DNA from: Liolophura sinensis
Lineage: Eukaryota; Mollusca; Polyplacophora; Chitonida; Chitonidae
Length of the DNA: 64,000 bases
Direction of reading: 5' to 3'
Assembly: GCF_032854445.1 (NCBI RefSeq)
Contig: NC_088306.1
Span: 4,024,373 to 4,088,372 of the forward strand
Each line of letters starts with the position of its first letter. Position 1 is the first letter of the stretch. Position numbers and translations under genes: made by a program. The notes beneath the pieces were generated by a model. The model was not told where the DNA came from. It searched no databases and worked only from the letters and a program-made list of their open reading frames with translations. Shown piece after piece: positions 1 to 11,040 of this stretch.

Positions 1-735
1 AGGTAAGTTTGTCACGTCATCAATAAAAAGTAACCAGTGGTGGACCCATATATACATGGCAACCTTTCCGACATGAATCTACAACCTCACAGGTAAGTTT
101 GTCACGTCATTAATAATAAATAACCAGTGGTGGACTCATATATACCTGGCAACCTTGCCGACATGAATCTACAACTTCACAGGTAAGCTTGTCACGTCAT
201 CAATAATAAGTAACCAGTAGTGGACCCATATTTACCTGGCAACCTTGCCGACAAGAAGCTACAACCTCACAGGTAAGTTTGTCACGTCATCAAAAATAAG
301 TAACCAGTGGTGGACCCATATATACCTGGCAACCTTTCCGACATGAATCTACAACCTCACAGGTAAGTTTGTCACGTCATCAATAAGTAACCAGTGGTGG
401 ACCCATATTTACCTGACAACCTTTCCGACATGAATCTACAACCTCACAGGTAAGTTTGTCACGTCATCAATAATAAGTAACCAGTGGTGGACCCATATTT
501 ACCTGACAACCTTTCCGACATGAATCTACAACCTCACAGGTAAGTTTGTCACGTCATCAAAAATAAGTAACCAGTGGTGGACCCATATATACCTGGCAAC
601 CTTTCCGACATCAGTCTACAACCTCACAGGTAAGTTTGTCACGTCATCAATGAGTAACCAGTAGTGGACCCATATATACCTGGCAACCTTTCCGACAAGA
701 AGCTACAACCTCACAGGTAAATTTGTCAGCTTATC
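1..735. repeat. 90-bp tandem repeat, 8 units plus a partial one
   Basis: Units begin at 1, 91, 181, 271, 361, 448, 538 and 628, with a partial unit from 715. Each carries CACAGGTAAGTTTGTCACGT or a close variant (a full splice-donor consensus next to a CRE-like TCACGTCA), then a TATA-like catatatac or catattta, then GACATGAATC or a variant. The array is cut by the left window edge, so its full size is unknown. It lies upstream of peptide gene A. Confidence 0.95.
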
Positions 736-1181
736 AAGCACACTATATATAGGGGTCAATAGATACCTGACAACTCTTCTGACTTGAAGATACAGCAAAT
801 GACCCCATGCAGCTTTAATGCCGTTGCTGCTACATACGTTGATAGACAGATTAGCAAAGGGAGGTAATTTGAAGCCCATGCGGCGTTCGCTCTCGGGGAA
901 CCCTTTTTTACTTGTTAAAACTGGAACATTTGAACTTTTGTGACATTTACGGTGAATTAACCTTGTTTACAATGACCGTTATTCTCTAAAGGTATCAAAA
1001 TAAATACGCTATTTAAGTCACTAGTGAAATTGTATCCCATTAAACTTAATAAGGTCTGTTAATGTCAATATAAGTTTATGTTTGTCAAGTTTGTCAATAT
1101 AATAACGCGTCTCTCCGTCTCCCGTTACAATTATTATTGCTTTGAACTTACACAAACAACGGTAATAGCCGATAACAACAA
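736..1181. other. upstream region of gene A
   Basis: No gene is seen. The sequence is AT-rich and partly resembles the region upstream of gene D (aaataaatacgct near 999-1011, compare tataaatacgct near 21532), which fits a shared ancestral promoter region. Confidence 0.5.
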
Positions 1182-1277
1182 GACGTCACATGACAAGGGT
1201 TCCGGATCTCTCCCCACCTCACCCAACCCCGTCACTTGGACAGGCGTATAAAATTGGCTATTGGCAGCGTTTGTCGG
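1182..1277 (+). promoter_or_regulatory. core promoter of peptide gene A
   Basis: A box GACGTCACATGACAAGGGTT starts at 1182 and a TATAAAA lies at 1247-1253, about 90 bases before the ATG. The box recurs before exon 1 of genes C and D and, on the other strand, E. The block AACGGTAAT, ATAACAAC, CAAGGxTTCC aligns well between A and E. The transcription start is inferred at about 1277-1280 from TATA spacing. Confidence 0.75.
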
Positions 1278-1343
1278 TCATCGAGAGAGAACTGAGTTCC
1301 TGATATACACTGTATACACGAGGAGACGCAAAAATTGTACGGA

Positions 1344-3857
1344 ATGGTAAGTATTTGAATATATAAAGGGTATTGCACAATCAAGGCTGAATATCATAAA
1401 TATATTTCCTTTGAGAGGTGCAAATGATAAGTCACGAGACGAGTGTTTTATCATTTCCACGTTTGGCGAGAAAAATATTTATGGCATTCATCCTTCACTG
1501 TGTAATGTTCTAATTATTATTTGTATTTTGACAATATTATCATTTTTTGTATTTGAACAAGTTTTTTACCTGTAGGCCTTCACAGATTTGTGTAGATCAT
1601 GTGTCGTCTTTTATGACGTTGTGTCTTGCTGCGTGACGTGAGGAAGTTAAAGTTGACTGAAATTGTATTATGACGTTACTGAGCTCGGATTGGAGAGTTA
1701 TAAAACGAAATGTTTCTTTTTGGACATCATGGTGCATGGGTGTGTAATAACAAGATATCTAGCTGAGCCAAACAAATGTGAAAGTTTGGAACGTACATGT
1801 GGGCTACCGTATCCCACACACTTGATGTCATGTACTGTCAATCTGTATTTTAGACATTTACCTTAAAATCGGTCGTTTAATACTGCATGTATTCCCCTTA
1901 TGTAGCTAAAATGTTTAAGAATGTTAATTTATGATAATTATAATGTTTCCTGTTTGCTTTTGTATACTGGAGAAGTTTAACGCTTCGCGTGGTCATTTAT
2001 ATCGTTATCTTTATTTTAACTATGAAAGTTTTGGAACTTTCTAGCTCTCAGCTGACTGCTCACAGTCTATACCTGGAAAGGCATTAACAATAAAAAAAAA
2101 TAAGAAGAAATATAAAATAAAAACTTTATTTCTCTTGCTATTGTAAAACAAAACATTAAAAACGAATAGATTTCAAACACGGCCATTGGCTCAGAGGTAT
2201 AAAATGATCATATTTGAAGTAAGTGTTTCTCACCGGCCATATACTAAATCGGGGAAAATGTTTAATTCTGAAGAAAATTTGCTTTCTAAAATAATTTCCA
2301 CGGCTGGAGAACCTGTTTGAAGGTAAATAAATATATACAGAGCACACGGATCGATTTATAACACAGTGATTCATAAAACGCCTGATACCCGTGTAATCAG
2401 CAAATAACTGCACAGACCGCGATTAAGGGAATCAAAATGGTCTATAGTACAAACTCCATTACTACTATCTGCAAATAATGAAATAAGTGCTGATAACAAT
2501 TATTAAGAAATGCCAATGATTTCACATATCTGATATGCGATCTCCGTACACACCATAATGGCGTCACACCTGTCATTTCAGTGTGCTGAATGTCAGCCCA
2601 TATATTGTGAATCTGACTAATTTTCTGATTTGTCTGAATGTGAGAGCTCTAGTCATCTAAGAAAGATAATTTAATGTTTGTTTGGAAGCTTGAATAATAC
2701 CCGACTGGAGTTTCAACACCAAAAGTAATATTTTTACATTATACATTCTCTTTTCATGCGAATTATTAGGGCAAATACTGTATATTTTTTCGCAGAATGT
2801 AACTTGGAATATTACGGTGTAAGGCCTTACGCTGACATATGCACACGGTGCAAGGTACATACCATGTTAACACAGTGTTTAATCTGCTCACAATTGTTTC
2901 GGTTTTTTCCCTAAAGACACGTATTTCACCTGGCACGAAAGATATTTGTATGTATAATGTATTCATATGTATATGTAATGTTCGGGATGCATTTAATGTT
3001 CAGAATACAGGTAATGTTCAGGACACACGTAATGTTCAGGACACATGTAATGATCAATATACGTGATAAGAATACACATACTGATCAGAATACACGTGTG
3101 TATATTGTTCAAGGTACACACATTGATCACTATACATGATTAGAATGCACACGATGATCACAGTATGTACGTACATATTGTTCAGGATACACGTAATGTT
3201 CTTGATACAGGTAACATCCAGGATGCGAACAATGTACAGGATACACGAAATGGCCAGCGTACACGTAATTATCAGAATATCGGTAAAGATCAGAATACAC
3301 GTATTGTTCAGGATACTGGTAATGTTCCGGACAAATCAAAGATGTCACTAATTTCCATGTGAACATGTAAAGTAGTGCCCAAACTAAAACTGCTCGCCCA
3401 CACATACATCGAGCGTCTTTCTCTTGATTCGCTTCATTTCTTGTCTCAGAGTATTTGTATGCTGTTTTCTTTTCGATATTCAAATGCTATTTAATAATTT
3501 CTCAACGTGTTTTTTATTTTAATGTTTTATCTGATATTTCTTTATGTGTGATTTATCTTTCTAAATGTGTTATTTATATCTATATGTGTTCTTTATTTAT
3601 TCTTCCAGACTAGAGCCGTGTTTGTGTGTGCTATCCTCAGCAGCGCCCTGTTACTCACTGTTCAAGCGACCTACACGGACCAGGTCACCAACGACTTCGT
3701 CCCCTGCATGGTCGACTGCTACGACAACGTCATTTCCTGCAATGCTTGCTCGTCCTACGGTCTGGACCCGTGCCGTGCCAGGTGCAGGAGTAGCTTTGCC
3801 GCTTGTACACTCCGCTGTCGACGTTACATGGCAGACTTCGAGGACCCACACGCATAG
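1344..3857 (+). CDS. secreted cysteine-rich helical-hairpin peptide, gene A (two exons)
   Basis: Coding exons are 1344-1346 (the ATG alone, followed by donor GTAAGT) and 3609-3857 (after acceptor TTCTTCCAG). The joined product is 83 residues. Residues 2-21 form a hydrophobic signal peptide ending in TVQA. The mature part carries eight Cys spaced x3, x6, x2, x7, x3, x6, x3 and a short acidic tail. The two halves of the Cys pattern resemble each other, which predicts two helices joined by disulfides. The spacing matches what I know of the nemertean B-type neurotoxin fold, apart from a shorter central loop; a toxin or defence role is inference only. An open frame reaches back to an ATG at 3567, but that lies in the T-rich intron end, so I prefer the spliced start. 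A possible poly(A) signal ATTAAA is near 4101. Confidence 0.8.
2975..3345. repeat. 18-bp tandem repeat in intron of gene A
   Basis: The unit AATGTTCAGGACACACGT recurs with many substitutions. Because 18 is a multiple of three, it opens spurious reading frames on both strands (for example 2957-3139 + and 3130-3483 -). It lies just before the T-rich tract preceding exon 2. Confidence 0.85.
3486..3608 (+). promoter_or_regulatory. T-rich tract and 3' splice site of gene A exon 2
   Basis: Degenerate ATGTGTTATTTATTTCT-like units end in TATTCTTCCAG. The same kind of tract precedes exon 2 of B, C, D and E, and the relic at 30656, so it is part of the duplicated unit and probably acts as an extended polypyrimidine tract. 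Confidence 0.6.
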
Positions 3858-4260
3858 GACGGTCAAGAGCTCATGCGTGAGGTAGCATCCGGATGATGAA
3901 AATGAAACGATCGGGACGAAATGGCACTTTTAATGACAAAAAGAACTTGAATTATTTTCGTTTTGCTCAAATCTGTGTGATAAGACATTCACATGTATGT
4001 GTTTTCTAAATACTGATTTAACGCAAGTTCCCTTACGATTTGAGGTTTAGACGAACGAAGTTTATGTTTCAATCTGAATGCCTGTCTATAAAACTTGATT
4101 ATTAAAGGATTTTCTGATAATTTAAACTGCTCTTAATGGCCTAGAATTGAAGTTTTGGTTTTTAATGAATGATATGGCTTAACGCCACATCATCAATTTT
4201 GCAGCCATATCGTGGCGATTTTGGCTTTTGAATCGGTGTTTGGTCCGAATACAATTTTAT
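3858..4260 (+). other. 3' UTR and downstream flank of gene A
   Basis: No further coding sequence is seen. An ATTAAA near 4101 is the best poly(A) candidate. The flank then meets a SINE. Confidence 0.4.
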
Positions 4261-4261
4261 G

Positions 4262-4528
4262 TCGATTTATTTATTTATTTATTTATTTGATTGGTGTTTT
4301 ACGCCGTACTCAAGAATATTTCACTTATACGACGGTGGCCAGCATTATGGTGGGAGGAAACTGGGCAGAGCCCGGGGGAAACCCACGACCATCCGCAGGT
4401 TGCTGCCAGACTTTCCCACTTACGGCCGGAGAAGAAGCCAGCATGAGCTGGAATTGAACTCACAGCGACCGCATTGGTGAGAGGCTTCTGGGTCATTACA
4501 CTGCGCTAGCGCTCTAACCGACTCAGTT
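4262..4528 (-). mobile_element. SINE family 1, near full-length
   Basis: Read on the minus strand it runs from a tRNA-like head (tagcgctagcgcag, then the ctgtgagttc B-box region) through a body to the tail TTGAGTACGGCGTAAAACAC and an A/T-rich (aaat)n end. At least a dozen other copies occur in the window (for example 33106, 43602, 54306, 58765). The apparent ORFs inside are SINE-derived. Confidence 0.85.
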
Positions 4529-4540
4529 TTATGTCGAAAT

Positions 4541-4660
4541 TATTTATTTATTTGATTGGTGGTTTACGCCGTACTCAAGAATATTTTCACTTATACGACG
4601 GCGGCCAGCATTATGGTGGGAGGAAATCGGACACAAGCCGGGGGAATGCACGACCATACC
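4541..4660 (-). mobile_element. SINE family 1, truncated tail copy
   Basis: A second tail in the same orientation directly follows the previous copy, starting with ttatttatttgattgg and ending near the cgaccat segment. Confidence 0.8.
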
Positions 4661-4734
4661 GCACGTGCGGCATTTCGAGATTAAGATTAAGAGGGTCGCT
4701 GGCCGTTTATTATGTATCGGTATAAAGTATGTAC

Positions 4735-4865
4735 GTATGCTTGGGGTATAACGTCGTTCTTCACAATTTTTCAGTCATATGACGACGAGGGGTTATTACG
4801 TTTGTGTACAGATACTGTGCCTCTTGTGGCAGGGCGAGGTGATGACGCCGAAAAGGTAGAAATTA
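4735..4865 (-). mobile_element. SINE family 3 fragment
   Basis: The stretch with catatgacgacgaggggtta and the following TGTGTACAGATACTGTGCCT matches 20375-20440 and 33970-34060, where longer copies end in a tRNA-like segment with box ggatcaaaccc on the minus strand. Confidence 0.65.
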
Positions 4866-4939
4866 ATCTTTACATGTAGCTGAAACAAAACAAAGTCACG
4901 CTCGAAAAGTAAGCCCCCGTGTTCTTGAGACAACAGCCA

Positions 4940-5225
4940 ACAATCTCACGTTGACAGTCAACGATCTCGTGCGTTAATTCTACCACAGTTATCTCCCTTT
5001 GTGAACAACAGCGTGATGTTATCGACATCCCAAAGTAGAGCCGAGATTTACCAGGGATATGCTATTTTTTAACAAGAACAGTTGTAAATTTCATCAAATA
5101 TTGAAATAAGCTAAATGATTAGAGCTACCAAACTATAAACGGTAGTGGCTGTTAATATTAGCACGTCACGTAAAGACCGCGCGCTCCAACAGTCGTACAA
5201 AAAGAGTGACATTTAAAGGTTAGTG
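4940..5225 (+). promoter_or_regulatory. decayed promoter region, probably of gene B
   Basis: The block caGTTATCTCCCTTTGTG at 4987 recurs at 21288, and ATTAGAGC near 5117 and the GTCACG box at 5165 match the gene D promoter. The TATA position reads GTACAAAAAG (against TATATAAAAG in D), then gTGACATTTAAA is shared before similarity stops at about 5217. No ATG-GTAAG exon 1 follows, so this promoter looks mutated or truncated. Confidence 0.55.
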
Positions 5226-6390
5226 TCCAGGTTTATCATTACTCATAATTAGCTACCCCTGTATATTATTGTTAAATTGAGTTAGACAAATTATTTTGAA
5301 AGGGTACATTAATTGGAGTAATATTGTGCTTAAAATCACTATATAAGGAGTTCGTCGTCAAATGACTGAAAAATTGTCAAGTACGACGTTCAACCCAAAG
5401 TACTCACTCACTCACTCACTAGATAATGAGGCTGGTTTTTATGCATTTTTTTCCGCCGACACTCGGTATTCTCCGCCGAATTACGTCATACGAGTCCAGC
5501 CGTTACGGTCTGCCAGGCCTTCGCCATTAGTTCAGTGTGGATTTACAGAACAAGCCGGAAGGATTTTGTACCAGCAAAATGCTCTTGACAGTTTTCATCT
5601 GAAAGTTACGAGAGGAATACAGCTAGCTGAACTTGAAAGATTTGGCTACTGTGGGGGCCGCAGTCAACTAAAACCTCAAGCTTAACTGAATTTAAAACTG
5701 ACAGACAGCAAATCTCTGTACACTAACGGCGATGTCCGGTATTGTACCGGACCATCTAGGCTATTCGGAATGTCGACAATGACATGAGAATACCTCGTGG
5801 AATATAATGACATTGTGAAGCGGACAGAGGAAAAGAAACAGTAAATAAATATTACGTACATAAACACATGAAATGAAGTGTAAGCTATAGCTTAACAGTT
5901 GAAAATGTCTAGACAAAGATCAGATTCAGGGCTTGAAAACTCAGAACTGCGCTTATCCCGGGGCCAGGGCTGGATGTTCATCGTGTTAGAATTAGATCGC
6001 TACCTTGAATCTATAAACAGTTGCAATCGAAGCGCAAAGGAGATAGATATTTTTTTTATCGACACCTGGTATTCTAGCATAGTACATGATTTGAATACAG
6101 ATTTCAATCAGTCGCCTAGAACATACCTTGCGTCTTTCCAACTTCACTGAAAAATGTAGTCTGCTTCTCCTGGCATGATTCCTTCCTATTTTCACACTTC
6201 ATATACTAGTGATTTCTGAGCTCTTTGGTGGTTTGTGTTATTCGTGGTTTTTGAGAAGTCATGGATTTCTCCCATTCACCCCTGAAGGAAGTTTCGTAAA
6301 GTATAGTGGATTACTAACTCCCCCGGTCTATCCAGTTACTCTTTCACAATGCTTAAGGCCATACAGCACCAGACCGATAAACCCCGAGCT
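5226..6390. other. no gene recognised; contains a SINE family 2 tail
   Basis: At 5349-5420 there is the tail of SINE family 2 (GACTGAAAAATTGTCAAGTA, ending in repeated actc). The frame 5362-5685 starts inside this tail and I do not recognise the rest. The remaining sequence shows no splice-framed coding signal. Confidence 0.5.
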
Positions 6391-7697
6391 GTCGATCATC
6401 CCATAGGTAAATCGATCATCCCAAAGGTAAATCGGTCATCCCAACGGAAAATCAGTTATCCCAAAGGTAAATCGATTATCCCAAAGGTAAATCGGTCATC
6501 CCAAAGGTAAATCGATCATCCCAAAGGAAAATCAGTCATCCCAAAGGAAAATCAGTCATCCCAAAGGTAAATCGATCATCCCAAAGGTAAATCGATCATC
6601 CCAAAGGTAAATCGGTCATCCCAAAGGTAAATCGATCATCCCAAAGGTAAATCGGTCATCCCAAAGGTAAATCAATCATCCCAAAGGTAAATTAGTCATC
6701 CCAAATGTAAATCGATCATCCCAACGGAAAATCAGTCATCCCAAAGGTAAATCGATTATCCCAAAGGTAAATCGGTCATCCCAAAGGTAAATCGATCATC
6801 CCAAAGGAAAATCAGTCATCCCAAAGGAAAATCAGTCATCCCAAAGGTAAATCGATCATCCCAAAGGTAAATCGATCATCCCAAAGTTAAATCGGTCATC
6901 CCAAAGGTAAATCGATCATCCCAAAGGTAAATCGGTCATCCCAAAGGTAAATCAATCATCCCAAAGGTAAATTAGTCATCCCAAATGTAAATCGATCATC
7001 CCAAAGGTAAATCGGTCATCCCAAAGGTAAATCGGTCATCCCAAAGGTAAATCGATCATCCCTAATGTAAATCGATCATCCCAAAGGTAAATCGATCATC
7101 CTTAAGGTAAATCGATTATCCCAAATGTAAATTAGTCATCCCAACGGAAAATCAGTCATCCCAAAGGTAAATCGATTATCCCAAATGTAAATCGATCATC
7201 CCAAAGTAAATCGGTCATCCCAAAGGTAAATCAGTCCTCCCAAAGGTAAATCGATTATCACAAAGGTAAATTAGTCACCCCAAAGGAAAATCAGTCATCC
7301 CAAAGGTAAATCGATTATCCCAAATGTAAATCGATCATCCCAAAGTAAATCGGTCATCCCAAAGGTAAATCAGTCCTCCCAAAGGTAAATCGATTATCAC
7401 AAAGGTAAATTAGTCACCGCAAAGGAAAATCAGTCATCCCAAAGGTAAATCGATTATCCCAAATGTAAATCGATCATCCCAAAGTAAATCGGTCATCCCA
7501 AAGGTAAATCAGTCATCCCAAAGGTAAATCGATCATCCCAAATGTAAATCGATCATACCAAAGGTAAATCGGTCATCCCAAAGGTAAATCGATCATCCCA
7601 AATGTAAATCAATCATCCCAAAGGTAAATCGATTATCCCAAATGTAAATCGATCATCCCAAAGGTAAATCGATCATCCCAAAGGTAAATCGGGTCAT
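6391..7697. repeat. 20-bp satellite array, about 65 units
   Basis: The unit ATCCCAAAGGTAAATCGGTC recurs almost without interruption. Variants (aaatcagtc, aaatcgatt, aaatgtaaa) recur in blocks, and 6721-6960 repeats the variant order of 6421-6660, so there is higher-order structure of about 300 bp. It would lie in the intron of gene B if an exon 1 exists. Confidence 0.97.
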
Positions 7698-7828
7698 CTT
7701 CTTCGCTAACTTGAATTTCATAACCAGGATTTTGTCAGTGTGTTTTTAGCACACTTAGTTATATTAAAATTTATTTCTGTTCTATATTTCGACTTGTATT
7801 CTTTACAATTTCTTAATGTGGTATTTAT

Positions 7829-7975
7829 TTCTAAATGTGGCACTGGGTACTTGTTAATGTGGTATTTATTTACTGGGTATTTGTTAATGTGGTATTTATG
7901 TACTGGGTATTTGTTAATGTGGTATTTATTTACTGGTTATTTGTTAATGTGGTGTTTATTTACTGTTTTTTTAAA
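7829..7975. repeat. 30-bp tandem repeat, about 5 units
   Basis: The unit is built on TATTTGTTAATGTGGTATTT with ACTGGG between copies. It opens frames in all phases because 30 is a multiple of three. It merges into the T-rich tract before exon 2 of gene B. Confidence 0.85.
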
Positions 7976-8228
7976 TATGGTATAGAATATTTTGAATGTG
8001 TTATATATTTTTTATGCGTTATTTATTTCTTAATGCAATATTTATTCCTGCATGTGCTCTGTATTTCCAAATGTGTTCTTTCGTTTTTACTGCATTCATT
8101 CTAAATATCTTCTTAATTTCTCAATCTGTTATTTATATTTTTAGGTGTTATTTAATATTTCTTAAGGGGTGATTTATTTTGTTATTCGTTACAATATTTC
8201 TAATTGAATTATGTATTTATTCTTCCAG

Positions 8229-8462
8229 ACTAGAGCCATGGTTTTGTACGTCCTCCTCAGCAGTACCCTGTTACTCTCTGTCCAGGCGGACTGTACCCGT
8301 ACCTGTCTAACCAGCTGTGGTCACGGACTCATTGCTTGTAGCGATTGTTCGTCGGACGGGCAGTATTCGTGTCGAGATGCTTGTAGGTATGGCGCGAAGG
8401 CTTGTATGCGCTACTGCTATGACCAGCGACAGTCCGGTGTCCGAAATGCTTTCGTACAATAA
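8229..8462 (+). CDS. secreted cysteine-rich peptide, gene B, exon 2 (exon 1 not found)
   Basis: The exon begins after TATTCTTCCAG as in gene A and encodes 77 residues: a signal segment ending in SVQA, then the family spacing of eight Cys (x3, x6, x2, x7, x3, x6, x3). One extra Cys lies four residues before the first framework Cys, giving nine, an odd number that leaves one unpaired or available for dimerisation. The promoter relic near 5165 has lost its TATA box and no exon 1 ending ATG-GTAAG was found. Exon 2 has an in-frame ATG at its fourth codon (8238), which alone would give a shortened but still hydrophobic signal. The gene may use that ATG, an unseen exon 1, or be silent. No shared TTTCGTCATTT 3' motif was found downstream. 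Confidence 0.65.
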   Translation, partial: TRAMVLYVLLSSTLLLSVQADCTRTCLTSCGHGLIACSDCSSDGQYSCRDACRYGAKACMRYCYDQRQSGVRNAFVQ

Positions 8463-9248
8463 GAACAGACACCAATCGGCAGGATGATGAAACCGCAATA
8501 TTTATATATGTTTATATACAATTTATTCATATACCAAAACAGCACCTGGGAATGAATTTATCTAAGCTGTATGGTCACGTTCTGATTTCTTTTGAATATG
8601 GGTGCGTTTTGTCTCAAATTTGAATCTTCTTCAGTTTTGAATCGAGAGTATTACTGGCGTCAGAAGGAGGCTTGACTGTTTAACACTCTCGGAAAGTTCA
8701 CAATGCGAAGGGCTTAAAAGGGTCTCTCCATTTATCCTATCTTGCGTGTTTACGGGAAGTTAGGGGAATATCATAGCGGTTTACAAATGTTAAATGTTTC
8801 CTGTGATCTAAATATACTATTGCGACGTATGTCGGCCTAATAACCATGACGTCGCATACTGACGGCGTACGTCGCTTTGGCATATTGTTACGACTCCCCC
8901 TTAATGGAAAAAAATGCACATGGCATGTAAAGTTCTTAAGATCAACTAAAAGGATAAATGAACAAAACAAACATTTGTCAACTGAACAAATATTGAGAGA
9001 CTGAGCCTTAATATGTCAGAACCGTCAGGCAAATGAAGTACATAGATTCCATAACTTTTCTTTTAACAAGACGACCTGACTAGGTGATGCAAGCGCTTTG
9101 AGACAATGCAGTGGCTTTGGCAGTTTCGATCGGCTCCTTAGAGTGGAGTGGAGTGATCAAAAGTGACTTGTTACTTTCGCGCTCCTCACACTCTGCTATC
9201 CGACGGGGCATGTAGTTTCGGTTCCTCATTTGTTTTAAGATGAGAGCC
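8463..9248. other. flank of gene B with the cluster's tail block
   Basis: No gene. At about 8640-8735 a segment with CGAGAGTATTACTGGCG and TTAACACTCTCG matches 18100-18180 downstream of pseudogene F. Similar text (tcgagagtattag) lies at 11411 and 16355. Confidence 0.6.
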
Positions 9249-9365
9249 GGGGACCTTCGTGGCTCAGCTGGTTAGCGCGCTAGTCTCTCACCAGTGCGGT
9301 CGCTGTGAGTTCAAGCCCAGCTCATGCTGGCTTCCTCTCTGGTAGCAACCTGCGAATGGTCGTGG
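9249..9365 (+). mobile_element. SINE family 1, 5' head fragment
   Basis: The tRNA-like head is well preserved here: TGGCTCAGCTGGTTAGCGCG (A box) and GTGAGTTCAAGCCC (B box region), then the start of the body up to ggtcgtgg. It is a SINE head rather than a tRNA gene because the body follows directly. Confidence 0.75.
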
Positions 9366-9555
9366 CATGAGAGTTCCTGCGTTCAAGACACGTAGGATAG
9401 TTTAGGATCAAGTTTGTCAATTCTGACGAAAGTCTCGGTCAGAAAACTGTACCGTTTCAAACAGTACCGTTTCAAACAGTTGCCAAGACCCGTATATCCT
9501 TAGTGTATAACATCAAGAAGACCGGGTCTGAGGATACATGGGAACGATGCGTTCA

Positions 9556-11040
9556 CATTTCATGATAAGAGTATCAACAACAGATATCTGATCTCCCGGT
9601 AGTCTCGGATTATTCTGGGGCAATCTTTTTCGGGACAACCAATTAAAATATCTTGTTTGAGGACATAAAGTTGAATATCGCTTTCAGATGCGGCTCTTGC
9701 TTCTTCTAGCTGCCTTTCGCTAATAGGGAGATTGCGCATAAGTGGGCGCACATGCCTTTCAATATCAGCGCATATTAGATGATCGTATGTATATTTGCGG
9801 GATTGGCGCCACAGCGTGTCTGCTACAGGGATTTCTTTCCCAGGCAAATGAGTGATTTCAACGTCATAACGTTGCAGTTGAGGAAGCATACGTTGCATTC
9901 TAGGAAGTGTTGCCATACAAATAGTGGGAAAACGTTTGCACTCAAAAACAATGGCAAACATTTCTTTCTCGATCTGGGCGTAATTGATTTCGAGGCGATT
10001 TTGAGGCGAATGCAATAGGCCAACCTTCTTGGAGAAGTGTTGGCCCGAGGCGCTGTTTTGATGCATCTACCTCTAGCGTAAAGCATTTGTACGGGTCCTA
10101 GTAACCGAAGATCGGTCTGGGAGAACGTGTAAGCAGTTCTATAATTTTCTGAAATGACGCCTCCTGCTGTGCATCCCAAGCGAATTTTGCGTATTTTTTT
10201 GTCAGTAACTGATGCATCGACGTCTTAACCTCGGCAAGGTTTGGGAAAAACTTTGAAAGATACGTAATCATTCTGAGAAGGGTTTCGAGCTCCGATGGGT
10301 TGGTCGGTGCTGGTATGTCGCGTATGGCCTCAACTTTAGCCGGATCTGGTTTCACACCGTCAGTGGTAGGAGTGCAAATATAAGCGTCATGCCCGACATT
10401 CGTATACCATTCGTAGTCCGTAAAGGGCGTTCCAAGTGGATAATTTCCTTGAATCCAACGAACAGCTTTTCGTCATTGAATCTGACTCCCACGTTAGCGT
10501 GCCCGTGTTTTCGCAGATTCTCGTCGTGTTCCCTGCGCGTGCGGCCATAGACTAGGAGATCGTTTAAGATAACCACTACGCCGTCTAACACTTCAACTGC
10601 CTTGTTCGTTTTCTTTTGAATTTCATCTTGAGAAGATATCAGCCCAAAAGGCAGACTTCTGGAACGGCATCGGCCGTATGGGGTATTGAATGCCGTCAAA
10701 AAGGATGATTTTTCAGAGAATTTGACGACCAGTAACCGCAAAGTGGGCCGAGTTTTGTTAATAACTTCGCGCCTGATAAAACATCAGGCAAAACATCGTC
10801 TAAAGCACGCACTGTTTAATGTGGGCGTAAAATCGCGAGATTTAAATTCTGAGGGTAAAGGCATATACAGAGTTTTTTGCTTTCAGATTTTGAGTTTACC
10901 CTTTCTGTCGGCTGCTGAACTTTCGTGTATGTATCTGCTTTCTCCGTGTGCTCCAGCTCGTCGAGTCATTTATCACGTTACGCCACGTGCACCTTTCTCG
11001 GTGGGTGCGCAATTAGTACCGCTTGGGGGCTGAGATAAAT
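9556..11040 (-). pseudogene. decayed Ty3/gypsy retrotransposon pol
   Basis: On the minus strand, from high to low coordinates, there are remnants of the reverse transcriptase N-terminal region (HPPRKV near 11000), the RT core (LDDVLP-like text near 10800, then FNTPYGRCRS and LPFGLISSQDE at 10352-10741, with the catalytic motif degraded to VVILNDLLVYG), the connection (DPAKVEAIRDIPAPTNPSEL at 10098-10355) and RNase H (EINYAQIEKEMFAIVF, EITHLPGKEIPVADTL at 9560-10066). Frameshifts and stops separate the parts. No LTRs, protease or integrase were seen. Confidence 0.9.

Noticed and set aside
3567-3857. ATG at 3567 as the start of gene A (and 8211, 15582, 23075, 35580 for the others)
   Set aside because: These ATGs fall in the T-rich intron end before a conserved TTCTTCCAG acceptor, and an exon 1 ending in ATG is present for A, C, D and E.
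5362-5685. 107-codon frame as a gene
   Set aside because: It starts in a SINE family 2 tail; the remainder shows no domain, signal or splice support that I can recognise.
6391-7697. CRISPR-like regular short repeats
   Set aside because: Units are contiguous with no unique spacers, and the DNA is eukaryotic.
9249-9310. possible tRNA gene (A and B boxes)
   Set aside because: The box sequences are the head of SINE family 1; the SINE body follows and no cloverleaf is complete.
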